A stretch of 33,329 nucleotides of DNA from JBEKOF01 sp049513975 (GCA_049513975.1 JBEKVM010000054.1:1-33329); one strand, 5' to 3'. Shown: positions 8,460 to 18,070, numbered from the stretch's first letter. Notes: generated by a model not told the origin, from the sequence alone. A program made the numbers and translations.

Positions 8460-10583
8460 ATGGCAAAGCAAAGGACTGGTGGTTTATCATGGCGGTGCCT
8501 TGGAAACGTCTGGGTGGCTGGATTGACGTGGACGCTGATGGCGGTGTTTTGTCCGGGAGAAATTCTTCGCGCGGCGGAGGGCGCGCCTGCCGGTTCCTCT
8601 TCCTCAAACGCGACGCTGGTTTCGCTGGAATATCAGGAAACGAGCTATAGCGTCAACAACTGGAGCGTTTCCCCGAGGACGCAAACCATCCCTTTCAAAA
8701 AAGAACCGGGGGCGCTTTCGGGGAAAATCGTTCGCGGCGCATTGAATTTCGCGGGCGATTCCAGCAATGCGATTCCCTTTCTCTGGCAGCGGGACGCGCG
8801 ACAACTTTACCTCGACCTCAATCGCAACGAGGATTTAACCGACGATCCCTCCGGCGTGTTTTTGGCGGGCGCGGCGCTGCCGGTTACTTACCAGGCCTTC
8901 ACGAACGTCCACCTGGATTACAACACCGCTTTGGGCCGGTGTCGGATGATGGCGGACCTCAACTTTTATGACTATGGTCCGCCCACGGGGCTTATGTGTA
9001 CCGTCGCCATGCGCTCGTTTTGGCAGGGCAAACTGACCTTGCAAGGGCGGGACTGGCAGGTGGGCATCGTGCAAAACGTCTGGGACTCATCGGGCTTATT
9101 ACAGAACAGCCGGTTGCTGCTGCGTCCCTGGGAAAAACGAACCGAGCCGTTCAACGCCGGCGATGGTTTGCTGGCCAGTGTTCCTTTTCCCGTTTCGCGG
9201 AAAGTTTTTGTGGATGGCCACGGCTATCAGATGGAGTGGACGGGGCGTTCGGAAAACGGGGAAGCCAGGCCCGCGCTCCGCTTTATGGAACAATCCGTGG
9301 CGCTGGGCGAACTGAAAATCACGGGCCAATACATCAGCCGCCTGGTTCTGACGGGCGGGCCGTATCTGGTGGTGCTGGATCAGCCGGCCGGCGCGGTGAA
9401 GATACCGACCGGGAGCTACAACCAACTCGATATCAAGCTGGAAAGAAATGGGACTGAGGCCTTCCGCAGTGCCGGCCAGGCCCAAGCGGTCGGGCGGATT
9501 GCGGTGAACGAGAAGACCCCGGTGGTGTTGAACGTGGGCGGGCCGTTGACCAATAGCGTCAGAGCCAGCCGGCACGGACCGGATTTGCGGCTGGATTATC
9601 TCCTGGCCGGCGCGGGCGGGGAAACCTACCAAATGGCGAAGCAAGACCGCTCCAAGCCGCCGGGGTTCGCGATTTACCACGGGGAAAAGAAAATGGCGAC
9701 GGGCGATTTTGAGTATGGCTGAGGCGGCACCTGTTCGCACTCATGGCGAGTGCCTCTGACCGCTGGCGGCCAACTGGCCATGGTGGCTTCGTCCGACCTC
9801 GGCGGGCTCGGCTCGAGGGAGGGTCCGCGGGTCACCTACAACTGGGTGCTGCCCAGCATTGCGCCGATGTTGCTGCCGTGGCTGGCCATACTGGGATTGC
9901 TCGCCTTGAAACCCAATCGTTGCGCCGGCGCGTGGTGGATCTGGCTGCCGCTGGGCTGTGTGATGGCGTTCACCCTGGCGCCGCCGGATATCCTGCCCTC
10001 GGGAGCAGATTTTTTCCTGGATGTCATCGCCGCCCTGGCGGCTGGTCTGGCCGCGGTCTGGCTTCTCGCAAATTATCTCCGGCGGCAACATCGGTTCGTG
10101 ACTTTTCTGTGCCTGCTGTCGGCCTTGGCGGGATTCAGCCTGCTGGGGTTTGTGTCGCGACTGGACTGGAGTTTTACCGATTTTAATTTTACCGATGAAA
10201 CGTTGCCGGCCGTAATCGTGCTGGCGGTGGGCGTTCTGGCCAGTTCGGCGGCGCTGATTCTTGGCGGACTGATTTGCCGCGGCCGTTACCGTCCGCTCGG
10301 ACTTTATGGATGGCTGCTCCTCCTGCTGGCCGGGAGCTGGCTGGTGGTCACCGCGCCCATCTTTGTGTTGCAGTCCATAGGCTCAAACGGCGGGATTGAC
10401 TGGGGCGAATTCTTTGTCCCTGTTCTGGCAGTGGCGGTGTGCCATTTTGCGACGCTGCTGCCGTTTTTGATCCTGTCGTCGGCCAGTCCGTTTTACCGCG
10501 AACGGCTCAAGGCGCTGCTGCACGCTAAACCGGAGGCGCCGCCCGTGATGGCGCCCGTGCCGGAGGCCAGTTTGAAGACTTGA
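8460..10583 (+). CDS. Selenoprotein, secreted beta domain plus 7-TM domain (UGA 9720-9722 = Sec421)
   Basis: Read normally this is two frames: 8460-9722 (420 residues, ending FEYG) and a start-poor frame near 9750-10583. They are the same frame, separated only by UGA 9720-9722 with no other stop between. Reading the UGA as selenocysteine gives one 707-residue protein. It has a signal peptide, a secreted beta-rich domain with a Ca-loop-like LYLDLNRNEDLTDD, a VKIPTGSY block, then FEYG-Sec421-GGTC425-SHSWRVP, and about seven transmembrane helices (roughly 465-675). The C-terminus is a Pro-rich tail. A SECIS-like hairpin lies 14 nt after the UGA. It is a close paralogue of the next gene, which ends in the same ASLKT tail. 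Function is unknown. Confidence 0.88.
9737..9753 (+). promoter_or_regulatory. Bacterial SECIS element 1
   Basis: A 6-bp stem GCACTC (9737-9742) / GAGTGC (9748-9753) closes a 5-nt loop ATGGC. It begins 14 nt after UGA 9720-9722, so the apical loop is 20 nt from the codon, inside the usual 16-37 nt range for bacterial SECIS, and the loop carries G residues as expected for SelB binding. Confidence 0.85.
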
Positions 10584-10588
10584 ATGCG

Positions 10589-12859
10589 ATGAACAAAAGA
10601 ACCAACGGCGACATGATGAAGTTTTATTTGACATCTACGCTGCTGGTTGCGCTTTGTTCGGGCGATGTTTTTGGCGCGTCCTCCAACACAACGACGGTTC
10701 CGTTGGAGTACCAGGAAACGAGCAACGCATTTCTGTTCCGGAATGTTCCCATTGAGCGCCGGACGGTTCCATTCCCAAAAGAGCCGGCGCCGGTTTCCGG
10801 CCGGGTCGTGCGCGGAGTATTGAAGTTCGGGGACAACCCGGGCAACGGCATTCCTTTCCTCTGGCAAAGCGGCGCGAAGAAACTTTTTCTCGGTCTGAAT
10901 CACAAGCAGGATTTGAGGGACGATTCTGCCGGGATGTTTTCGGCGCGGGTAATGTGGTCGTCAGAACCGACTTTCATAATCCAGATGTTCACGAACATCC
11001 ACCTGTCTTTTCCCGCATCGTCCGGCGGCGTGCCGATGCTGATGGACCTCCAGTTCGCCCTGGACACCGCCCGACGGCCGGGGCAGCCGCTGTGCAACGC
11101 GGCGTTGCGCTCCTATTGGCAAGGCAAGGTGACTGTGGAAGGGCATGATTGGCAGGCGGGTTTGGTGCAGAATCTGTCAGACGACCCAGGCTCCTTCCGG
11201 CAGGGCCAATTGTTGCTGCGTCCCTGGGAAGAGTGGAACCGGCCATTCAGCGCCTTTAGCGAGCCAGGAGGCACGTACGTGCTTCCCTGGACAGAGCAGA
11301 ACTGTGTCGTCAGGGCGTCGGACACGTTCGCCTTTTCACCCCGGGTTTTTTTCGAGGGACACGCCTGTTTATTGGACTGGAGCGCCGAGCCTCGAGGCCG
11401 TGAGGATAAACTGGCATTGCAGTTGACCCAACAACAAACCGCGCTGGGCGAATTGCGAATCACCGGCAGCTTCATTCAACGGCTCGTCCTGACGGGAGAA
11501 AGGTATGTGGTCGTCCTGGACCACCCCGCGGCCAGCGTGAAGGTCCCGACCGACCGGTACCAGCCGTATCGCGTCTGGCTCAAGCAGGGCCGGACGCGAG
11601 CCTACTTCAATTACGGCCTGCCCCAAACCGGGAAGGCCAATGTGCTGGAGGAAGTCACGGGAGCGAAATTGCCGGTGTTAAGCCCGCCGCCGCCTGAGCA
11701 GGCCATCGCGGTAGATGAGCAGCGGCCCGCAGTCTTAGCCGTGGGAGGGCCGTTGACCAACAGCGTCTCCGCCACCCGGCAGGGGCGGGAGCTGATTCTC
11801 AGCCACCGATTGATCGGCGGCGGCGGCGGAGAATACCGAGTGTGGCAAGGGACCAACCGGATTGCTCCGCAGTTTACCGTCCGCAAGTCGGGGAAGGAGA
11901 TCGGGGCGGGCCAATTTGAATTTGGCTGAGACGGCTTCTGCTCGTACTCATGGCGAGTACCCTCCAGGACGGCAGGCACGCTGGAAATCGCAGCTTCGTG
12001 GGGATTGGGCGGCTTGGGCGCCACGGAAGGTCCGCCGGTCAGTTGCGATTGCACGGCAGAGGGCGGGATGCCGCCGTTGCTGCCGTGGCTGGCCATCCTG
12101 GGGTTGCTGGCGCTCAAACCCAATCGCGGCTGGTCGGCGTGGTGGATATGGCTGCCCCTGGCGGGTTTGGCGGCCGGGTGGCATTACGTGGAACTGGGAA
12201 TTGAAAGCTCGAGCACGGGTCTGCCCAAGGGGGCGTTTGAGGTGCTGTGCGATGTGCCCGTCGCTCTGGCGTTTGGGTTGGCCGCGCTCTGGTTGCTGGC
12301 ATCCTGGCTTGGCCGCATCCATCGTTTCAGCGGTTTCCTAAGCGCCTGGTTCCTCTTGGTGGTTTTTATCGTTTTCAGCCTGGCGGCCATGGCTGGCTGG
12401 GACCAGGAAGTGGAGCCAATCCTGGGCCTTTTAGATCCGCGACAATTTTCGGCCACAACCGCCGCCGGGGCGCTGGGGATGCCGCTTCTCAGTCCGCTGG
12501 CGCTGCTGGGCTTGGCGGTCGCGGCAGCCCTGGTTTTGGGTGGGCTGGCCTGTCGGGGGCGCGGTGGTCCGTTCCGGCTCTGCGTGTGGCTTTTCTTGTC
12601 CCTGGTGGCAGTCTGGTTTGCGATGTCAGCGGCATTGTATTTTTTGGACCCGAAAGGCCTGCCCTTCAGCATGGATTTCGGCCCGCTCCTTGCGATAGGG
12701 CTGTTTATGGCCATGTTTACTTTCGCGATGCTCCTGCCGTTCTTGATCCTGTCGTCGGCCAGCCCGTTTTATCGCGAGCGGCTCAAGGCGCTGCTGCACG
12801 TTAAATCGGAGGCGCCGCCCGTGATGGCGCCCGTGCCGGAGGCCAGTTTGAAAACATGA
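10589..12859 (+). CDS. Selenoprotein, secreted beta domain plus 7-TM domain, paralogue (UGA 11927-11929 = Sec447)
   Basis: The second tandem copy. Conventional reading gives a 10589-11929 frame ending FEFG and a separate frame from TTG 12005 to 12859. The 25 codons between them are open in the same frame, and their product (SWRVP, then GGLGATEGP) aligns with the same stretch of the first copy. With UGA as Sec447 the product is 756 residues: signal peptide (MMKFYLTSTLLVALCSG), a beta-rich domain with LEYQETS and PFLWQ blocks shared with copy one, a degenerate Ca-loop (LFLGLNHKQDLRDD), Sec447-DGFC451, and a seven-helix membrane domain. ATG 10589 lies 5 bp after the stop of copy one; ATG 10613 is an alternative. 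The two genes are probably translationally coupled. Confidence 0.88.
11944..11960 (+). promoter_or_regulatory. Bacterial SECIS element 2
   Basis: The stem GTACTC (11944-11949) / GAGTAC (11955-11960) closes loop ATGGC, starting 14 nt after UGA 11927-11929. Relative to element 1, position 2 of the stem has changed C to T and its partner G to A, so pairing is kept by a compensatory double change. Confidence 0.85.
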
Positions 12860-12890
12860 ATGCGATGAACAACAACCCAGTCGAAACTAT

Positions 12891-14159
12891 ATGAGTTTTT
12901 CCAAAATACTGATTCTGGCCGGAATGGCTCTGGCCGGAAGCGCGTGGGGGCAAACGGAGCAATGGCTGCAATACCACACCGGCACCGAGAACCCAGTGTA
13001 CCACCAATTGGCGCTGACCACCAGTCCGCCCCCCGGCGTCGCCCTGCCCAAGCTCAACGCCGCGCCCTATTTTGCGCGCTGGCTGACGCCGATGGACCCC
13101 GCCGGCGGGCGCTGGCTCTGCCTGGACCGCTCGCGCAAGTCCGGGCCGTATGACCGGCTTTTCATTGACAGCAACGGCAATGGGCGGCTGGACGACAAAA
13201 CGCCTCTCCTGGCGCGGGCGAATCCGAACGCGGAATTTCCGCCGGCCCGCCTGGTTTTCAAGGGCGAGGACGGGCCGGTCACCTATCATCTGGTGTTCCG
13301 GCTTTATGAATCCGCAGACGTTCCGGTGGAATTGCTGGCCTCGCCCGGCGGCTGGTATGAAGGGATGGTGAACTTCGACGGCGTGAAGAAGCGCCTCCAA
13401 CTGATTGACGGCAACGTCAACGGCACGTTCAACGACGTGGGAAAGGATGCGTATGACAGCGACCGAGTGCAGATAGATGGCGACCAGGCGAGCGAACATT
13501 TTTTGGGCCGGATGCTGGAAGTCAACAACAAGCTTTACCGGATCGAAGTCGCCCGGGATGGCGCGTATGTCAAAGTGCAAAAGGCGGAGAGCGTCGCGCT
13601 CGGCCAGGTGCGCGTGCCGGAAAACATTTCCGAGCTTGTCGTGTTCGGCGAGAACGGCCACTTCGTGCGCAAACCGGTGAACGGCGAAGTCACCCTGCCG
13701 GCAGGCCATTACGGGGTCTTCCACTGGACGATCAACCGCAAGGATGAAAAAGGGGCGGCGTGGACGCTGTCAGGCTATGGTTTTCCGAAAACCGCCGGGT
13801 TCGAGGTCGCCGCCGATAAGACCGCCTTGCTGAGAATTGGGGAGCCGGTGCAAGCCGTGCTCAAGGCGGCGGAGGGCGCCGATCGCCAAATCAACTTCAG
13901 TCTCCAATTCGTGGGCCGGCAGGAAGAATCCATCCAAATGCTGCGCGGCGGGCAGCGCCCGCAGGGGCCAAGATTGACGCTGGCCAACACCAATGGGACC
14001 CTGGTTTATTCCAGCACTTTCGAGTTTGGGTGAGGCGGCGTTTGTGCGCTCTCATGGCGGGAGCCCAAAAATGGCCAGCGTCCGTTGGTTGGCAGCGTCA
14101 AAATTGCCAGCCCGTTCCAGGTGGAGACGAGTCCGCTGACGCTCAAGGCAAAAATTTAG
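12891..14159 (+). CDS. Selenoprotein, secreted, no membrane domain (UGA 14031-14033 = Sec381)
   Basis: Conventional calling stops at 14033 after STFEFG (380 residues). The frame continues for 41 more codons to TAG 14157-14159, giving a 422-residue protein with Sec381-GGVC385-ALSWREP and then beta-strand sequence (VGSVKIASPFQVETSPLTL). A signal peptide (MSFSKILILAGMALAGSAWG) shows export. Two Ca-loop-like segments are visible: LFIDSNGNGRLDD and IDGNVNGTFND. A VTLPAGHYG block matches the PxGxY block of the other members. It has no transmembrane domain. It starts 31 bp after the second 7-TM copy and ends 12 bp before the next gene, so the four genes look like one operon. Confidence 0.87.
14048..14064 (+). 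promoter_or_regulatory. Bacterial SECIS element 3
   Basis: The stem GCTCTC (14048-14053) / GGGAGC (14059-14064) with one G-T pair closes loop ATGGC, again starting 14 nt after UGA 14031-14033. The stem sequence differs from elements 1 and 2 at several positions while pairing is kept. Confidence 0.82.
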
Positions 14160-14171
14160 TTTGATGATCGC

Positions 14172-17100
14172 ATGAAAACGACGCGGCGGTTCCTTCTGGT
14201 TTCCGCCGCTGCGGTGCTCTTGGGCGTTTGCGCGCGCGCCCAGACGCCGGAGCGGGCGGCGGTTCAAAAAGCGGCGGACGCGGGCACGAACGGCAGCGCG
14301 CGACAATTCAGGTGTTCTGGAACGGTTACAGACTGCGACGGCCACCTCCTGGCCGGCGCCACGGTGGAGTATTGGCGTTACGAAGGAAACCGGCCGCCGA
14401 ATTCTCTGCAATTGATAAAGCAAATCACCACCAAAACCGACGGCGCTTTTGAATTCCAAGTGTCCCAGGCGGTGGGATTCCTGGTGGCGCGAAAGCCGGG
14501 ACTGGCCCCGGCCTGGCAGCAATTCGGAGCCGCCCCTGACATGGAAGAACATTTGGCGCTGACTCCGCCGGCAGCGCTGGCGGGCGTGGTAGTGGACGAA
14601 GCGGACAAACCTGTCGCTAATGCCGGGGTTTCCGTGGCCGCAGCCGTCTGCGAAGTTCTGCGGGAAGATGGAGCGCGGAGTTTCAATGTCTGCCCCCCGA
14701 ACTTTTCGCGTGATTATTTTGCCGCCCGCACGGATGCCGCCGGCCGTTTCCGCATCGAGAATTTTCCAAGCAATGCCGCCGCCGCCCTTGCCGTTCAGGC
14801 CCCGGGCAAAGCTCTGCGCCAATCGTCCCAGGACTTCACCGGCTTGAACTCGCTGCCTTGGCGCGCGGGCCAGGAAGACATCAAATTGGTGGTGGAACCA
14901 TCCGGCGGCGTCGAAGGTAAAATTATCGTCGAGGGCAGCCGGCAGCCGCCGCCCGTTGCGCGACTGACGATGCAACGCGATGGACTGGGAATTTTCACGC
15001 CGGGCGAGCGCGAGCCGGCGCAATCCGGCGCGGACGGCGCGTTCCACATCAGCGATGTGGCCGCCGGTTCCTACCGAATTGAGGCCGCCTTTGGAACCAA
15101 CGCCATGCCGGATTGGGTCGCGAACACGGTTCCCGTTACGGTTGAATCCGGCCAACCCACACGCGGCGTGCAAGTGACCGCGGCGCGCGGCGGTTTGCTG
15201 GAAGTGGCCGTGCTGGGAGAAAATGACCGCAAACCGCTGGCGCAAGTCACGGTGAATGCCTACAAGCAAGATTTTCAGTCCGCCGCCAGTTGCGACAGCA
15301 ACGGCATCGCGCTCCTGCGGCTGCTGCCGGGTGATTATCAGGTCATGGCGTACCGCGAATCCATGTCCGCGAACCAGGCATCCGCAAGCGTAGAAGAGGG
15401 CAAGACCAATCGCGTGGAGATTGAAATGGCCGGGCCGCAAAAGATCACCGGCATTGTGCGCCAACCGGACGGACAGCCGGCCGCGGGGATGGTGGTGAGG
15501 ATGGTGGGTGGTTTTGGCCCCCAGTCGGGCGATGTCAAGACTGATGCCGGCGGCAAGTTTGAGATGGAATGGAACCCGCGCCAAATCCGGCCAATCAACA
15601 ACGACAACACCGTCTGCATTTTTGTTCGCGACGCCGAACACAATCTGGCCGTGGCGCAGGACATTGACGAAGGAGCCGGCCCGCTGGACTTGAAACTGGC
15701 GCCGGGGCTGACGCTGGCTGGCCGGGTGGAATCCGACGGCAAACCCGTCACCAACGCGACCGCCTCCCTGATTTTCTGGACCGGCAGAACGGGCCCGAAT
15801 GTTGGCGGTTTGAGCCGCAACACCAACACGCCGGGCCAGTTTGAAATTCCCGCCCTGCCGCCCGGGCGCAAATACGGCATCAGGGTCTCGGCTCCGGGTT
15901 ACGGACAAAAGGCGGTTTACGATGTGGGCGCCTCCGCCGAAGCTGGACGCATGGAACTGGATCCGTTTGAGCTGAAGCCCGCCAACCTCAAACTCGCCGG
16001 ACAGGTGCTCGACTTGGACGACAAGCCGGTTGCGGGCGTCACTGTGATGTTGAATGGCGAAGGCCAGCCCAATGGAAACGCGCGCACCGACCGCGAGGGA
16101 CGATTCCGCTTCGCGCGAGTCTGCGAAGGGCCGGTTCAAATCTTCGCCAACAACCGGGGTTCATCCGGCAACATTTCGGCGGAAGGCGGCGACACGAACG
16201 TCGTCTTGCGGCTTGGTCAGAATTATGGCCGCGCCGCGGGCGCCGTCACGCGCAAACTCAAAGGCACGCTGACGGACGCGGACGGCAAACCCGCCGCCGG
16301 CGCGCAGGTCGCGGTGTTTCCGGCCAACCCCGATCCGCGCTGGATCAAGACTGACACCAACGGCTCCTTCAGCCTGACCTGGTCGCTCCAACCCTTCCAA
16401 TTGCAGAACGGCGGCGCGCTGCTGCTGGCGCGCGACCCGGCCCGCAACCTGGCGGCCAGCGCAGAGTTGGAGGAGGAAACGACGAACCTCGATGTGAAAT
16501 TGAAACCGGCTCTGACTCTGGCCGGGGTGGTCAGAAATGCCGATGACTCGCCGCTGGCCGGCGCGCAGGTCGGGTTGTGGCTCAAGTCGGGCAACAGCTA
16601 CGACTCGTTGAACCAACAAACGGCCGCCGCCGACGCGCAAGGCCGCTACGAAATCAAGTGCCTGCCGCCGGACGCTCAATACATGGTCTTCGCCACCGCC
16701 AAGGGCTACGGCCGAAAGCAGCAGCAAGTCCAGGGCGAGCCCGACACCAACCGCGTGGAACTGGCGCCGCTGGTGCTCAAGCCCGCCAACCATGTCGTGG
16801 CCGGGCAGGTCGTGAACGAGGATGACAAGCCGGTTCCCTTCGTGAGCGTCTCCTTGAATGGCGACGACCAGCCGGAAGGCAGCATGACCACCGACAGCAA
16901 GGGCCGGTTTCACTTTCAGGTTTGCGAAGGACAGGTCCGCCTCTTCGCCAATGGGCAGCAAGGCGGCTTCGCGCAGGCCCAAGCCAACGCGGGCGACACC
17001 AACGTCGTGATGACCTTGAGTTCCCAGACGGGGAATGTCAGGCAGACACCGCCTCGCGCCCCGCTCAAAGGCAGACCGCTGCCCGATTTGGCGGGCGTGA

Positions 17101-17468
17101 ATCTGGCCGGCGACGCCGCGCCCGCCAGCCAGCCGCTGTTGTTGTGCCTGTTCGATGCCGGCCAGCGTTCCTCGCGGCACGCCGTCCAGCAGTTGGGTGA
17201 ACAGGCCGCGGCGCTGCGGCGGCAGGGCGTCACGGTGCTGGGCGTTCAAGCCGCGATAGCCAGCGAGGAAGCACTCAATGAATGGAAAAGCGCCAGCCCG
17301 GTTTCATTTCCGCTCGGGCGCGTGACGGAGAAATCCGAAAAGACAAAGTGGGTCCTGGAGGTTCCGGCCTTGCCGTGGCTGATCCTGACCGACGCCGGTC
17401 ATCGTGTCATCGCCGAAGGTTTCGCGCTCGACGAGTTGGACGCGGAGATTAAGAAGCTGGCGAAGTGA
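14172..17468 (+). CDS. Secreted carboxypeptidase-regulatory-like repeat protein with Cys-less thioredoxin-fold C-terminus
   Basis: A 1098-residue exported protein (signal peptide RRFLLVSAAAVLLGVCARAQ). It contains about eight carboxypeptidase regulatory-like beta-sandwich repeats, recognisable from blocks such as LAGVVVDEADKPVANAGV, ITGIVRQPDGQPAAGM, LAGQVLDLDDKPVAGV and VAGQVVNEDDKPVPFV, each followed by a D-x-x-G-x-F/Y turn. From about residue 962 there is a TlpA/thioredoxin-like domain: LKGRPLPDL, a beta-strand LLLCLFDAGQRSSRH, and the cis-Pro strand VPALPWLILTDAGH. The usual CxxC is replaced by GQRSS, so it cannot be a classical disulfide oxidoreductase. It begins 12 bp after the third selenoprotein and is probably co-transcribed. 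A role as binding partner on the cell surface is an inference. Confidence 0.87.
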   Translation: MKTTRRFLLVSAAAVLLGVCARAQTPERAAVQKAADAGTNGSARQFRCSGTVTDCDGHLLAGATVEYWRYEGNRPPNSLQLIKQITTKTDGAFEFQVSQAVGFLVARKPGLAPAWQQFGAAPDMEEHLALTPPAALAGVVVDEADKPVANAGVSVAAAVCEVLREDGARSFNVCPPNFSRDYFAARTDAAGRFRIENFPSNAAAALAVQAPGKALRQSSQDFTGLNSLPWRAGQEDIKLVVEPSGGVEGKIIVEGSRQPPPVARLTMQRDGLGIFTPGEREPAQSGADGAFHISDVAAGSYRIEAAFGTNAMPDWVANTVPVTVESGQPTRGVQVTAARGGLLEVAVLGENDRKPLAQVTVNAYKQDFQSAASCDSNGIALLRLLPGDYQVMAYRESMSANQASASVEEGKTNRVEIEMAGPQKITGIVRQPDGQPAAGMVVRMVGGFGPQSGDVKTDAGGKFEMEWNPRQIRPINNDNTVCIFVRDAEHNLAVAQDIDEGAGPLDLKLAPGLTLAGRVESDGKPVTNATASLIFWTGRTGPNVGGLSRNTNTPGQFEIPALPPGRKYGIRVSAPGYGQKAVYDVGASAEAGRMELDPFELKPANLKLAGQVLDLDDKPVAGVTVMLNGEGQPNGNARTDREGRFRFARVCEGPVQIFANNRGSSGNISAEGGDTNVVLRLGQNYGRAAGAVTRKLKGTLTDADGKPAAGAQVAVFPANPDPRWIKTDTNGSFSLTWSLQPFQLQNGGALLLARDPARNLAASAELEEETTNLDVKLKPALTLAGVVRNADDSPLAGAQVGLWLKSGNSYDSLNQQTAAADAQGRYEIKCLPPDAQYMVFATAKGYGRKQQQVQGEPDTNRVELAPLVLKPANHVVAGQVVNEDDKPVPFVSVSLNGDDQPEGSMTTDSKGRFHFQVCEGQVRLFANGQQGGFAQAQANAGDTNVVMTLSSQTGNVRQTPPRAPLKGRPLPDLAGVNLAGDAAPASQPLLLCLFDAGQRSSRHAVQQLGEQAAALRRQGVTVLGVQAAIASEEALNEWKSASPVSFPLGRVTEKSEKTKWVLEVPALPWLILTDAGHRVIAEGFALDELDAEIKKLAK

Positions 17469-17536
17469 TCGCGATGGCGGCCCGATTCGGTTTCAGGAAT
17501 TGCAGGTTGAGTCTGCATGGTTTAAATTACGAACGG

Positions 17537-17788
17537 ATGGTGGCTGTCGGATACACACTTCTGGCGCTCGGCCTGATTGTCTGCCTTTATGGGTAGTTAC
17601 GGTTCCTCGTGGTCGCCTACAACCGGAGCTTTTGGTGGTTCTTCGGATGTCTGTTCGTGCCGCTCGTGGGTTGGCTTTTCCTTTTTCTGAACTTCAGGAC
17701 GACGGTCAAACCGTTCGGGCTATTACTGCTTGGCCTGATTATGGCGGGATTGGGCGGCTGGATGACAGATGTGGATTGGCCAAGGTAA
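17537..17788 (+). pseudogene. Small membrane protein interrupted by in-frame TAG
   Basis: ATG 17537 opens 19 codons of a transmembrane helix (VGYTLLALGLIVCLYG), then TAG 17594-17596, then 63 open codons to TAA 17786-17788. The second part has two more hydrophobic segments (SFWWFFGCLFVPLVGWLFLF and FGLLLLGLIMAGLGG) with a KPF turn between. The whole looks like a known type of small bacterial protein with W-W-x-x-G-C-x-x-x-P and KPF motifs, which is normally uninterrupted. It may be decaying, or translation may restart at an internal GTG (17609). A base-call error is also possible. Confidence 0.6.
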
Positions 17789-17860
17789 TTTATTCGCATT
17801 GAAGTATCGGCCAAACCTGTCACAATGTCTCTATGAAGGAGCCTGCCGGAAATGAAACAC

Positions 17861-17877
17861 GCCTGCCCGTGGCAGGC
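17861..17877 (+). other. Hairpin upstream of tRNA-Sec
   Basis: A perfect 7-bp stem, GCCTGCC / GGCAGGC with loop CGT, lies 18 bp before the tRNA-Sec gene. There is no T tract after it. It may be part of the tRNA-Sec leader or a processing signal; its function is not established. Confidence 0.4.
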
Positions 17878-17895
17878 GGCGCGGCAACTCGGCGT

Positions 17896-17992
17896 GGAGG
17901 TGTGGGGCGGCCTGGTGGCGCTCCTGGTCTTCAAAACCAGTGTGGGGCTCAACAAAGTCCCAGGTGGGTTCGATTCCCATCCACCTCCGCCA
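17896..17992 (+). tRNA. selC: tRNA-Sec (UCA anticodon)
   Basis: A 97-nt tRNA with every hallmark of selenocysteine tRNA. The anticodon arm CTGGT-CTTCAAA-ACCAG has TCA at 17931-17933, which reads UGA. The variable arm is a long 7-bp helix (17943-17949 with 17956-17962). Acceptor plus T stems total 13 bp (7 acceptor GGAGGTG/CACCTCC, 6 T-stem). The discriminator is G and CCA is encoded. The length is close to that of other bacterial selC genes. This shows the organism decodes UGA as selenocysteine and explains the in-frame UGAs nearby. No selA, selB or selD is in this window. Confidence 0.95.
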
Positions 17993-18009
17993 ATTTCACT
18001 TTTCTGGTT

Positions 18010-18070
18010 CCTAATCTTAATCTCTTCCGTGCGATTTGTGATCGGACTCATTTAAGATTAGGATTAAGAG
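18010..18070. repeat. Inverted copies of the CTAATCTTAATC repeat
   Basis: CCTAATCTTAATCTCTT just after tRNA-Sec faces AAGATTAGGATTAAGAGG about 35 bp further on. They are near-inverted copies of each other and of the 6-bp/18-bp unit forming the tandem array at 27826-27914. It may form a weak hairpin after the tRNA; it looks like dispersed simple repeat DNA. Confidence 0.45.

Noticed and set aside
9720..9722. UGA reassigned to Trp or Gly throughout the genome instead of Sec
   Set aside because: Many other genes in the window end in UGA without any conserved extension (for example the MFS transporter, the Fe-S protein and the regulatory-repeat protein at 17468), and a UCA tRNA of the selenocysteine type is present.
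9743..10186. ATG inside the SECIS loop as start of a separate downstream gene
   Set aside because: The frame from this ATG is not the conserved one; the conserved SWRVP-membrane frame is the frame of the upstream gene. The ATGGC repeats because it is the hairpin loop.
14052..16139. 695-residue open frame on the minus strand
   Set aside because: It is the antisense shadow of the selenoprotein end and the regulatory-repeat gene; it has no domain and no start signal, and the plus strand product is clearly real.
17594..17596. Pyrrolysine at the in-frame TAG
   Set aside because: No pyl genes or CUA tRNA in the window, and the residue lies inside a short membrane protein; nonsense mutation or restart is simpler.
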